Positions 12,257 to 24,200 are shown, numbered from the stretch's first letter. The stretch is DNA of 64,000 bases from Sanderia malayensis (GCA_013076295.1 RQOL01000861.1:5248235-5312234); one strand, 5' to 3'. Translations and numbers: made by a program. The notes: generated by a model not told the origin, from the letters alone.

Positions 12257-12879
12257 TTTTGTTATCTTGTACTTTAAATAACGTGGACATCAATGGAACA
12301 TAGTGATTTATTTTATGTCTAGTACTTTTTCCTTTATGAAACTTATGGGAGCTGTTGTTGCACACCCTAAAATGTGTATTTTGTTATCTGGAAATGCCTC
12401 TCTTGGTACCACAGTACAATTAAACATAATTTCCAGTGAATTCTCACTTCCATTAGAGTTTTACTGGAGCACGCATTAAAAAGAAAGTTTCCATTTCCCG
12501 TTGTTCTGAAAATAAGCATAGATAGAAATAAATAGAACCAGTTAACAGTTCGTCTGGGAATAGTGTAAACATGAATTGAGATCAGATTACATTTTCATAT
12601 CCCACAGCCTGACCAAACAGCATAAAAGTTTTCTGATTCCTCTAAAATGAGGTGAATGATAAATCATCCACTTTTTTGACTTCATCACTGATTTGACACG
12701 CACGTGCTGATACATTTATTTTCAATCTATATTATACCCCGAATTAGCCCCTGAAAATCAACTTTTCCCCTCCTCGATATGCGCTTTGATTGGTTGATCT
12801 GCTTTGAATGGTGCAAAACTGAGTTGAGGGGAGCAGAATTCAGGCTTCTGACTGGTTGTTCATTGAGAGTATTTAATTT

Positions 12880-13080
12880 ACGGGTCAGGGGAGCAACGAA
12901 AGATAAATCATACCGACGTGATTTCATTGGAGGAGAACCTGAGATCTTGGTCAGTAATTTACTGAAAATGTGTATGTCAATACGTAAAATACGGGTCAGA
13001 GGTATATTATGAAGATCAAATAATCCGACGTAATCGCATTGGAGGAAAACGTCAGATTCTGGTCTGCATTTTACCAAAGA
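12880..13080. repeat. Diverged tandem duplication of about 111 bp
   Basis: Two units, starting near 12880 and 12991, share 'acgggtcag', 'ccgacgt', 'cattggagga' and a 'cagtaattta/gcatttta' end at a constant offset of 111-112 bp. Each carries ATTGG, an inverted CCAAT box, and further ATTGG/CTGGTT words lie at 12785-12860. It may be the promoter of the reading frame downstream on the plus strand; that is inference. Confidence 0.5.
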
Positions 13081-13379
13081 CTGATAGCATGGACGCTTGT
13101 CAGCATAAAAGACAAATACGTCTCTTGTTGCTGCAAAATCTTGCTTGGGAATCACAAGGCTATCGGAAAATCAATAAGGATATTTATGATATTGATAATA
13201 ATCTATAAATTTATGCATATTTGAAAAAGTCTGAGGGGTGCGTTTGGACCCTTTGCTGCCCTCTAGACCTCCAACTGCAAAGACTGCTTGATTAAAATCA
13301 ATTCGTTTCTGACAATACTACGGATAGGTATCGTACTGTTCTGAAGTGAGATATCAAGTGAGGATTTTGAGAGGTTTGA

Positions 13380-14727
13380 GGATTATTTCAACACGAATTT
13401 GTGCGTTGATAGTCAATGCATTGGCGATAGCCAAGTGGAAGTTGAAATAAGCAATTTAAAAGATCAGTTGGAGAAGACTCAGTCACGTCTAGAGTCTGAA
13501 GGAAATTTAAAGGATCTCAGTAAGTATCTGATATCAGACATCATGACTAGATCATTACTAATAAATAAAAATTAATTTGATATTAGTTATTCATAAACTA
13601 AAAAAAGCAGATTTTATTCTCCTCAGAAAAGTAAAAGAACTGAAGTTAAAAAATGATGAAAAAAAAGAAGACTGAACAAATGGTCAAGTGCCAAAACAAC
13701 AAATAAAAGTTAAGTAACATCAATATTTTATTGTACTTATTAATTGAAAATTTACTTTCATTTGTTGATTTCTGTGCTTGCAAACCAAAAAACAAAAGCA
13801 GTCTTGTTGCTTGAAAAGCAGAAGGTGCTCATTGATGAGTTTATCTTGAAGAAAACACCGAAAGTGAAAAAGATGAGAAAGCAGAAATCCTTGCTTGTCA
13901 ACTCTGAGGAAGAAGCATTGAAGCAAGCAGAAGATCTGCAAGCAAACTACGTTAATCCTCAGCAAGTTTTTGCTGCAAAGGAAAAACAAAGCAAATAATT
14001 CTCAGCAGAAATTTGGAGACTGAAAAATCAAGTCAAAGAAAAGGAAAAAGTAATAAAGAAGATTGAAGAAGACCATCAGGAAATGAAATCAAAGAATCAA
14101 AAAGCTATACGAGAAATAAATCAATTCCAAAATATGATGGCCAAAAGTGATTTGAAGATAGAAAACATGGAAAATTGCTTGATGGAACAGATGAAAAATT
14201 TCCAAAAAGTTCATTTCAAATTTGAAAATGAAAAGAGAGAGGTTCAAGAGAAAATAAAAATCATGAAAAAAGAGAATGATGAAGTTGCATCAAAACTTTC
14301 AAGTGCAAATGCACAAAATGAATCTTGGCAACTTAAGATTAAAGAGCTGGAATGTGAAATCAGTAACTGCAAGATGGCTATAAAGAACAGAGACTTAAAA
14401 GTGATTGAATCAGAGATACAACATAAAAAACAAGATGAAAAAATAACGATGCTTGCAAACTCCAATGCTGAGTTACTCAGTGCATCTGAATGTATGCAGA
14501 AAATATTTGCACACCAAGAGAAAGAAATCACAAAAAAGCAAAACGAAATATTGCATTTTGATCAGCTCTGGAAGCAGAAAGAGAAGAGGATCAAAACATT
14601 GGTTGATCAAATACAAAGTGAAAGTATATCACTCAAAAATTTGATGAAGGACATTTCAGAAATTCAGAAAAAGAAAGAGAGAAGAGGTGTTTCCAGATGG
14701 TTTAAAAGAAGACAGCATTCAAGTTAG
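13380..14727 (+). pseudogene. Coiled-coil protein fragment interrupted by one in-frame TAA
   Basis: From 13744 to 14727 one frame is open for 328 codons except for a single TAA at 13996-13998. On both sides the translation is a Lys/Glu-rich heptad-like coiled coil (for example 'IWRLKNQVKEKEKV' just after the stop) ending in a basic tail. Upstream, 13380-13520 translates as another acidic coiled-coil piece followed by a good donor (GTAAGT), but I found no exon that joins it in phase. It may be a degenerate copy of a kinesin-like or other coiled-coil gene, a polymorphic nonsense allele, or a real gene with a sequencing error. No family recognised; low-complexity coiled coils resemble many proteins. 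Confidence 0.5.
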
Positions 14728-15654
14728 CCAATCAGCATTGGCTTACTTGAATACTTCTTGTTTAGATTTAATATTAAATATTATGCTTCCATGGAACCAA
14801 ATTTGTTATTATTAAATATTGAAATTGAAACAATATTGTTTTTTCTACCCAGTTGTTCTTGTGCTAATTGCTAGCTTGCCGAGTTGCATGAAGCGCGTAA
14901 AGATAAGCAATAAAAAGAACTCACCAGAAAATGTCCATCTGAGAATAATGTGTATTATCACACCTTGGCTATGTCAACTCAGCGTGAAAATTGTTGCAAA
15001 TCTTTACTATCAACTCCATAACATGAATCACCATGAATTCTTCACAAGCTCCAACATGTTCTCATGTTCTTTCTTCAGCTAAAAATGTAAAAATTATGCA
15101 ACTTTGCCTTCATGGAATAATAGCATCATCATCTACATACATTATCTGTTCCAGAGAGTATCCAGACACTTGGTAAAAAATGTTAGCCAGGGGAGGCTAG
15201 TTAATAAAATTGGGGCTGAGAAAACTTTGGCATATTTGAGAAATTACCTGTGGCTCCTCGAGTCCTTACAATTTCAATTTTATCAACTTGGATATTCATG
15301 TGACATAAACATCGCAATAAAGAAACATCAATATCACCAACACAAATATCTACCCAACTTAGGAATGCAGACGACACAGTTCCGCCCATCTTAGCAATGT
15401 CACGCTCCAAATTTCATCTTCAAGCGTGCAGTTGTAATACATGTTCTTTCCCTTTGCATCTTCATCTTGGTCTTGGTCAATTAAATTCATATCAAATCAA
15501 TTAACCCCTTAAGTAGGAGCCAAGGAGCCAGCTTGCTTGCTTGGTAAGAGTAACAAAACAAGGCTAGCAAGGTGCTTTCCATAAAGGCCAGTGCATTATT
15601 GGGCTGCAAGAAAGAATTTCGAAATGCATATTCCTCTCTTATTCAGCTCCTTTA
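14728..15654. other. Intergenic stretch with unassigned short open frames
   Basis: AT-rich. On the minus strand, 15390-15490 translates as an acidic, protein-like segment (DQDQDEDAKGKNMYY...) and 15201-15400 as another frame ending in a possible donor after 'RTRGATG'. They do not join in one frame and match nothing I recognise. Nothing else seen. Confidence 0.4.
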
Positions 15655-15763
15655 CATTTTTATTCGCTTAGAAGCAGCACATTCTTCGATTTCCGCTATT
15701 CTTTCGAGCTGTATTAACTTGAGCTGCTCTTGAACAAATTTCTCCAAGTCAAATTTGGACGCC
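15655..15763 (-). CDS. Orphan first exon resembling the IGHMBP2/SMUBP-2 helicase N-terminus
   Basis: An ATG at 15763 opens MASKFDLEKF followed by FVQEQLKLIQLERIAEIEE. The human SMUBP-2 (IGHMBP2) N-terminus has the same pattern of a short helix, FVxxQLxLLxLERxAEVEE. A possible donor (GTAAAG) follows codon 36. No later helicase exon (Walker A GPPGTGKT, DECAQ) exists downstream on this strand within the window, so this is either a duplicated exon, a gene fragment, or the start of an unrelated small protein with a similar helix. The recognition rests on about 19 residues only. Confidence 0.35.
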
Positions 15764-15949
15764 ATGTTGCGCGAAAAATATCTGTTGTTGCTGTTGTTAA
15801 GCCGAAGCGAAGCAAACGATGACGTAATGCGGGGCAAGTTCAAGCAGAGCATTACGGTTCGAGCCCCAAAGGTAGGCGCATGCTAACTAAGTTGTGTCCC
15901 CACAATTGATACAATCATGCTCAAGTAACAGCATAAGTAATTTTACGAT

Positions 15950-16310
15950 TATATATCAGTGGGACAAATGCCAGAGGTGAAAAGCCACTGGGTATTCAGT
16001 TTCGACTGTGCGCAATACGCTTGGCAAATTAGTGGGTTGGCAACTGTGCAATGGCAATTGTCCCCCGGTGTACCAGATTGAGTATCCTAACCGGGGAGGA
16101 TGGTTTTCTCGGCGTTTCTGCCGAGGAATCATTCCGAACCGGGCAGCCGAAAAATCCGGTACCCCGGGGATCTACTTTCTCTTGTAGATCCCCGAGGTAC
16201 CATCCCTCTTTTAATTCCTTTACTTCATCCAACCATTCGGAACCGCAGAGGGTTCGAACTCACTACCTCTTGGGTGGCAAGCAGACATGCTAACCACACA
16301 TCCAACGTGT
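15950..16310 (-). mobile_element. tRNA-derived SINE, copy 2
   Basis: Same orientation and layout as the copy at 9515-9893. The body 16040-16200 is almost identical to 9625-9776. The B box, read on minus, is AGTTCGAACC (16251-16260); the A box region (16294-16304) has decayed more than in copy 1. The heads differ more than the bodies. Confidence 0.8.
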
Positions 16311-16849
16311 CAAGTAGAACACGCATGATTGACAGTAATTCATATGATTGACATTAGTTACCAAGCCCCAATTATATTTTATCGTTCTGATCATATGTCG
16401 CTCACTTTTTATTATTACGTTCTTCCTTACGCTTTTGTATTCACGTTTCATTAGTATTCGATATATCAGTTTTGTATATATTTATCCGATGTGTTTGTCT
16501 TCGTTCCGTTCTCCACACAACGAAGCTGAGTTAATTGTCAATCAATGATGTACGCGTTATTTCAACGTTACTGCACGTTGAAGTGATTAGTCGGTGAACA
16601 ATTGCTCGTAGACGCAATGTTAAAGTCAAGCCTTCAAACAGTCATCAACCACCTCTTACATCCACAAAAATGCTTCAATAATAACAAAGCTATATTCGTC
16701 GGTTAGTAAGTCAGAAGAAGCTAAAGAATTCAAATTCAAGTTGTATGTATGCTTTTTTTCTCAAAACTCGAGGCTGTTTCCTCTTCACCAAAACACTACA
16801 CGATGTAAGAATTTGTAAGCGTCTTTGAAAAAAAGTGATGGACTCGATT

Positions 16850-17075
16850 TTATTCCAATATAAAAAAGTGATGGCAAAAAGTGATCGTGTAACCCGGCTT
16901 TATACAAGTCAATCCCTTGATTTGATGTTGTCATACCAACTCATCCTTGGGCGACCTCTGCCTCTCTTTCAACCTATATATCCTTCTAACAGTGTTCTGT
17001 ATGTTATTTTGCCGTATCAAATGCCCAAAATATCTTAGTTTCCTTTCCTTCAAGATATTAATCAATATCATCATC
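16850..17075 (-). mobile_element. LINE endonuclease/RT C-terminal relic
   Basis: Minus-strand translation near 16930-17070 reads LKERKLRYFGHLIRQ, then a basic stretch and, after a frame change, 'RMSWYDNIKS'. The order (K)LRYFGHxxR...RGRPRxxWxDNIK is the familiar C-terminal tail of many animal non-LTR reverse transcriptases. Stops and a frameshift show it is dead. Confidence 0.6.
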
Positions 17076-17317
17076 TCATCTCATCATTAATCTCATCATG
17101 GTAATTATCAATTTCATCATGAAGCTGTAATTCCAGTGGCCATCGCCATGACCATTCCCAGTGACATTATTCCCAAGGGTCACTCACTGCAATGGATTTC
17201 GTAAGACCATTCTTACGAGTTACTCCCTGGGGGCATTGCAGGGCATTGAAAACTGAAAAATCGCTTGGAAAAAGTATGTACTTCGAGGAAGATTAAATGG
17301 CAGAAGTTCCACACGTT

Positions 17318-17507
17318 CAGTAGCGTAGCGAGGGGGGGGGGGCAAGGGGGGGGCAGCCGCCCCCCCAATTCGCAGAAAGTTGGTCTCTGAGAAAAGTGCA
17401 AATGTGCAATAAAATTTGTAGGGGGATACGACAAAAAAACAAGGCTTCATTTGCCAAAAAATTTGCCTGTTTGCCCCCCCAATCTTCCCGCCCTGGCTAC
17501 GCCACTG
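17318..17507. mobile_element. hAT-type MITE with 8-bp target duplication CACACGTT
   Basis: The 190-bp element starts cagtagcgtagcgagg and ends cctggctacgccactg, imperfect inverted repeats (consensus CAGTGGCGTAGCCAGG). It is flanked exactly by CACACGTT at 17310-17317 and 17508-17515. An 8-bp duplication with CAGTG termini is the mark of hAT transposition. The interior is G/C-homopolymer rich and non-coding. Confidence 0.85.
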
Positions 17508-17762
17508 CACACGTTACGTTCTTCAATTTTCATTTTAATGGTAATTTCTAAGCACCAGTTATTAATCATTAATAAGGTGTCGGTATTTTGCATATCACAT
17601 GACTTGGCAATTAGCAATTTGATTGGCTGTCCCAAGAAGTCATGTGAAAAATGACGTACATCCTGTTTCTGATGAAAAATGAAAACAAAAAAATTTTAAA
17701 ACCTGAAAAGTTTTTGCTGTGAGTGAAATTTATTTGAAAACGATTGCTTGAAGACTGGGGAC

Positions 17763-18880
17763 ATGTTTTCAAATAAATTTGGAGCAAAAAATATCTTTAA
17801 GGCCTTGATAGGCTGGTCTGGATTGGTTTATTTCTTCGTTGCTAAAAATGAAGCTTGGGGAGAAGCAATTGGCCTAACGCTCTTCTTTGCTTCTGGTCAA
17901 ATTCAAAATGCGTTGAAGCCACCATTTTTGGAATCTGTATGGTTGTCCAAGTATGTTTTACGTTTTACGTGCTCTACTTATTTAAATCCTTTTAAAATTC
18001 AATATAATCCAATTTATTGCAAATGACTTGTTCTATTAAATTGTTAAAAGATTTTGCTAAAATCGCATTCGGGATGATAGTTTTTAGAAAGTTGCCTGAA
18101 GGGAAACTTTCCAAGACCAAGATTCAAATTACATCTGTATGCATTGGGCAATATTCTAGTGTTGTGCTCATTTTGACCCGGTGTTATCGTTACAAATACA
18201 TGTTGAAATATGAAACAGAGATGATAAATTCTAAATCCTGGTCTTAAGTAGGATAAGCTATCTTTATAAGCTGCTAGGCGGGTAGAAATAATTTGAAACA
18301 AACTAAAGCTGTCTTGAATATTTTATCAACCATCCCTTACAGTACCATCCGGTTCAACATCATTACTCAACAATAAATGCCATAATGCTGACTTCACTGT
18401 ACGTGGGCTATTGTAATACTAGAGATTGATGATTTTTTTAATTAATAAAATTCAATATAACAGATGTATCTTTATTGTGTTGAGTAAAAAACAAAAACAA
18501 AGGGGTGTTGTATTTGTCATGAGATAATTCTTTGTGACAATGCCCAAGTCGTTGTTTATTTAAATGATAATTTTGTAGATAATGGATTAATTAATTATTG
18601 AGTAGCTTGATTATAACTCATCTGTAAAATTTAGCCACAGCAAAGTCCAAAATGGTTATATGAATTTTTAATAGTTTCTCTTCTTTAATTTTAGCATCAT
18701 TGATGCTGACAATTGCCTCGAAGCTTGGAGAATAACTCTTGGATTAGCTTCCTCTATCTATTATTTCTATTTTGCCTTGTATCTTAACAATGGATTGAGC
18801 ATTTACGTGTCCACGGTTTGTCTCAGTCTCCTTTGGGAGAGTCAAATAGTTGATGATGTCATCAACATGCTCGGTACTTG
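17763..18880 (+). CDS. Unrecognised multi-pass membrane protein, two exons visible, 3' end not found
   Basis: Exon 1 (17763-17950) and exon 2 (18695-18880) join in phase across GTATGT/TTTTAG sites to give 123 codons. Hydrophobic stretches are seen around residues 10-27 (ALIGWSGLVYFFVA), 33-46 (GEAIGLTLFFASG), 74-92 (ITLGLASSIYYFYFALYL) and 96-110, consistent with four membrane segments. Exon 2 ends at a strong donor (GTAAGT) after MLGTW, so at least one more exon must exist. An acceptor at 20833-20835 would give an immediate stop in this phase. No family recognised. The ATG at 17763 is the first in frame. Purely a description from hydropathy and splice signals. Confidence 0.55.
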
Positions 18881-21286
18881 GTAAGTGATTTAAAGCCTAA
18901 ATCATCACGTGATTTCCTATCCGCTCAACCAACGAGTTACTTTGTTGGAAGGAAGGTGTGCTCTGAAACCATATTTTTTTATTATGGGTAGCTTTTTATC
19001 TCGTCTATTATGGTGGCCCAATAGAAGAATGTTGAACAACAGTACCTGTCCGTACATTAAACATTAGGAACAAACTAAATAGAAATTTAACAGCTCACAA
19101 TGAAACTCACTGAAACCCAAGCCAAGCCAAAAACAATGCACTATAACCACGTAAATTGAGTCACCAAACCAAGTAGACGAGTATTTTAGAAAGTATTCTA
19201 AAGACGAGTATTTTAGAAACTCAAACCATCATATAATTTGTGTGAGTCGCAACTTACATAATACAGACAATTCTCACGTCTGTCATCACAATGAAAGAAT
19301 AACGTATAATAATGATGAATTCTAGGCTTTCGTGTGAAATGGTACCATCCATGAAATTCTGTGCACACAATTTTGAACAGCTGAAAGTCAAGTTCCAGAA
19401 ATCAAAGTCAAGGCAACGAAACATCATTCAAGATTTCCTATGCGTCCTCTGCAAATTGTATAAACATTTGAAAATGAATTGTGAAATAACATCTAAGTTC
19501 TTGATAACTAAAATCGGATCTGAGAAATTGTCTCGAGATGCAGAATCGAAAATCTTACCCGATGATGCTGCAAGGAAATCGAAGGAGAATGCTGGTGAAT
19601 ACCTCAGCTGCATCAGAAAGGAAATGTTGAAGAAGAATATACGAAATGTGCAAGTAAATATATGTGGTGGCAAAACTACCAATAAATACATGGTGGTGAG
19701 TGCACAGCCGCAATACTGCAGAAAGAATGCATTGCACAACACAAAGAATTTGAGTAAAGCAAGGGCTGCCAAATCCTCTGTTTTCTGACTAGCAGCAGTT
19801 GCATTCACCAGATTCAGACATCCAACGCAGCAAAAAACCGCAGTACAAGTTACAGCCCGGAAATCATCAACGATCCGCAAGTCGCAAACGTCCGCATGGA
19901 AAAAGAAGCACCCGCATTACCGGCTGCCACACCATAATGCCAGGGCCAGTGCCATGATGCTGCAAGCCCTTGTAAATGTGTCAGTGTCGTGTGCCATAAT
20001 GCAAGCAGGCACACCCGCATCAACAGCATCTTGGAGCTACAAATCGACACATTATGACGAGAAAACATCTCTACCATCATTACCATCGCATCGCAAACGT
20101 AACCCACCATTATCATACAAAGCAGCAAAGAAAAACAACCATCCAGCATCGTCAAACACAGTGAAATGGTTCTCAAGAACACCCGTGTTGTGGTAATAAC
20201 GTACCACACAAGCTACCAGCAGAGAATAAGATGACGATTTGATTTCATCCCAAAGGCCTTGTCAATCACTTTAACATCTTCAATTGTGATCATGCCTTCA
20301 ATCGATACATCTCTGATCTGCTAAAACTAAGACCTGGGTAGCACTAACTGTTAATATCACCGTAATATTTGCATCTTTAATGAGAATTTGAATGGATATT
20401 ATTCAAGCCATACATATACATAAATTTCTTTTTATATCTATGTTTTAAATATTTTCTATAACTATTATCACATTTTAATTCCAAGGCACTACAATTTATG
20501 GCTTTACCTTGTGGCTTTTTCCCTAAAGTGTATGCCAAAATTCAAGTTCTGGATTTACACTCTTGTATTATCCGTTGTTTGTAAAGGTTTAAACTTCCAA
20601 AGCTTCAAATTCTCATTGGATTTTCAATAGTGAAAACTGCATCCTCTTTACGTTGTATTAAGCTGATCTAAGAACATACAAGTTTGCAGTTGTGTAGTTA
20701 TCATTAATTTCTTACAGTTATATGGGTTGTTAATTTGTTACATTTTTCTACGTTGCTATAACTTATTGGTTGTACGTGTGTTTGCAAATTACGTTATTCG
20801 CTCACTTGCTACTTCTCTCTTTTTATTTTCTTCAGAAAATCATTCAGAAATTGTTTGTGCTGCTAGACAATATTCATGAACGACGCTTACGTTACCAAAA
20901 ATACTGAATATGTTTGGATTAAAGTGAATTTAACCAACCCTTATCCAAATTGTAACTGCCTCGAGTCATATTTGCTACATTGATTAAGCTCAATTAGGAT
21001 TGATTACAATGGATTTCAGTGATATTAAGCATATTTAAGTAGTAACTATGACCGGTTCTATTCACATAAACGCCTCGAGTATGCCTCATATTTTCACCAA
21101 AAAACTAGAATGGTTATCTCTAATAATTTAAAAAGATTAAGATTCGCCTCATGTTCCGCTTTTTAGCACTAAAACTCCAGTAATAGTTGTGAATGTTCAA
21201 TATGAAACATTTATCTCATGTAAAACAAAAAGAATAAAATAATGATGTCACTCATTTAATACATTACCATTTATGAGCCCGTTTCA
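18881..21286. other. Gap between membrane-protein exons and CMTR1
   Basis: 18881-19300 and 20200-21286 are AT-rich with no supported gene. 19312-20200 is the open-frame region listed separately. The last exon(s) of the membrane protein and the CMTR1 3'UTR should lie here, but I could not place them. Confidence 0.5.
19312..19788 (+). CDS. Hypothetical open frame, 158 codons, Lys/Ser/Cys-rich
   Basis: An uninterrupted ATG-initiated frame in AT-rich DNA, unusually long for chance at this composition. The product is basic, with several Cys residues, and lacks a signal peptide or recognisable domain. A good donor (GTGAGT) lies inside near 19694. Immediately downstream (about 19790-20196) another plus frame stays open in a clearly GC-richer segment. 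The minus strand is also open over 19428-19880, so coding strand cannot be decided. It could be exonic sequence of the upstream membrane gene, a separate gene, or chance. Confidence 0.25.
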   Translation: MMNSRLSCEMVPSMKFCAHNFEQLKVKFQKSKSRQRNIIQDFLCVLCKLYKHLKMNCEITSKFLITKIGSEKLSRDAESKILPDDAARKSKENAGEYLSCIRKEMLKKNIRNVQVNICGGKTTNKYMVVSAQPQYCRKNALHNTKNLSKARAAKSSVF

Positions 21287-24200
21287 TCACGTGATTCCAA
21301 TTTTCTTCAACTGATACGTGACCATGTCAACTAAAATGTCCCTGCTAAACGTTGACTTTTGCTCATCAGATGACCAATAGAGACGATTCTTCAAACAATA
21401 CCTGCAGAAACAAAGGAGAACTGATTACCAGGTGAATCTTACTACTTCATATACAATGCGACAGGCAATGTCATTACGAGACTTTAGTTAATTTGAGAAA
21501 GCAGCCCATAAAATGTATGGAAGCGTTAATCCTGAACATTTAGTGACAAAGGGCCTCAAATTTAGGAATAAAATACCAACGGATGTAATACAGATCTAAT
21601 TTTATCCCCAGGGACAATTTCTAGATGTATTGTCGACTTAGTTCTTATCTAAAAATTCTCCCACACATATTTTACACGGTTATAGCAACTCTTTTCATGA
21701 ACTCAAAGAAAGAATGCATGATAATTACTTGGCAACCCGAACTTGGGCAGAAATTTGGATCTCAATGGAAAAAATACCGACTTATCCAAGTTCATGTGAA
21801 TTTATATAAAGTTGGCTGATGTGAACATTTTAAACATAAATATGTTAACATGATGTAAACAAATAAAAACTGTGTAGATGCTTACTCATAGGTAGCGAGT
21901 GAGTCCACGCCAGGCAACTCGAATGAAGATACGCCAGTTTTTCGATTGAAAAAGTATAATTTACCTTGACTTCTACTATGGTGTAATGACCATGGATCTG
22001 TAATGAAAATATTTAAGACACATTTCTGAAAACTGCCAAGTTGTTCTTAACCTGAGCTAAACTATTCAGAGATTTCCAGAACATATACTTGGCTCAATAA
22101 ATTAGAAAAAACTTTATAATAAGACACTTAATATACAATGATGTTAATACGTTGATCTGAATAATATTATTAAAGGTCATATTTTGACCTATCTTTAACG
22201 AACTATTAACGAGAAGAACGATATTTAATTTGAAATAAACTGACAATACCTTTTACACATCTGAAAAGATGCAGGCCAGTTGGAGGGAAATATTTCTCTT
22301 CGTCAATATTTAAACATGATTTTATTTCACCTCTCGCTTTCATTTGAAAATTCTTCATTCTACAATAAATGAAATAAAACCTTACACAAAAAACAGGAAA
22401 AAATAATAGTGAACCAGGGAAGAAGACAAATGGTTTACAGGGCTCAAAGTTTGGTTCAAGGGACGCAAAGACGCGAAGCGATGAGAAGGTGGCATAATAT
22501 AAATATTTATTATTTTTACTTTATAAAAATACTTAACAAACAAGCAAAAGATTATTGGAAAAATTTCAAGAAACTGCATTAATGGTATAAAATAATTTCG
22601 CTATTTTTATAGAAATTAAATATAATGCTCAACGGTACCTGGAAAATACTTGATAAACATCCATCAATCGATGTGCTTGTTTTGGTCTGAAAACAATTGA
22701 GGAAGACTTATAAAATGACTACAAAGATACAGTTACAATTGAACTGCCACGGCTGCATCGAATGGCTAATGGATTGAGAAATGTGCTCAAGTTGGATGAA
22801 ATTTCGAGTAATTCATTTTGTAGAAATACGTGGAAATCATTGCAAACAGAAAAAGTTCGAAAAGTCTAGACATTTAACAAATTCGAATTTTACCTTGGGT
22901 TAAACTGTAACTGGTTCAGAATAATAGCAACTATTTCATTTAACTCTATCAACAAGTAACATAAACAAACCTCAAGATAGTCATGCTTGAACGGGATGGC
23001 TTCCGCAATGCAGTTGTGAATACTTCAATCAGTCGCATTCTGAAACCCCATACAATCATATTGAATATTACGTTATCTTAATTTGTACACCATCGTCCAT
23101 TAATTGTATTTATCATTATCATATGACGCAGCAAAATTTACGGAAGCAAAATTCGTGTTTTGGCCAGAATTAAGAAGAAAGAAAAGGTAAAAGAAACTAG
23201 ATACAAAGATCTCACCTATCACTAAATGATTTATCTGCAATGAAATCGCCACCAAGACAAATTGCATCAATTATATGAACAGCATTCATGCGTCTCTGAC
23301 CCCTTCCCTATTCACAGAATGAATTGCTGGTATGCTTAAACTGTTCACTTTGCAAAAGTTGCGAAATTTGTACACATAATGTGGCCTTACCTCTCCTTTG
23401 TATTCTGCAACTAGTTCAGCTTCGATTAAGGTGTCTCTCGGCAACTCTAAATTGCTTCCCTCCAATTTCTTCCAGTGTGGTTCGCCGTGAAGTCTGCTTG
23501 GTTCCCATTGAAATACATGAAATCGCTAAAAATGATTACAACTACGATTGAGATTAATGGTTCCTTCATGTAAGATGGAATATTCTCAAAGGAATCAACT
23601 AAAACATGCAACAAAATCTCGCTAATTGACAACACGGGAAGTTTCTTTCAGTTATCAAGTCACAAACTTTTACAAAAACGACAAAGAAAATTGAACAATT
23701 TAATTGAAATGTTGGTAATAAACTCAAAAATGTTTAGAAATATATTGAATTCAACAGCACTTACCCCCAAGCTGAGTAAATAGATTCTAGATCCTCCAGA
23801 GACGCAAAATTTATAATCTAGAATATTACCAATGACTTGTTTCATTGAAGATTCATTTAACTCTTGAATGCTGTTTTCAATACTTGTATCCTGAAATAAC
23901 AAATAATATATCTTCTATATCCACAGGTCCTACTCAATAAAACAGCAAAACAAAAAAGTAAATGGAAAATTAATTTTATACATAATAGTGGAACTCATTG
24001 AACAAAACTGAAAATATTAGAAGTTCTACTTCATATTTAATTGCTTACACCACTTGATATTCTTAATTTATATGGATTTATAACCATAGTTTTAGCCTCT
24101 CTACCTCAAACGACTAGTTTAAACGGAAAGCAAAGCACAGCATGTTTAATACATGAAGTTTCTCACTTAGAAGACATTTAATGCATGAAGTGACTGAATT

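Noticed and set aside
12727..13155. A 142-codon minus-strand open frame
   Set aside because: It runs through a tandem duplication with no splice or domain evidence; the repeated units explain the open frame.
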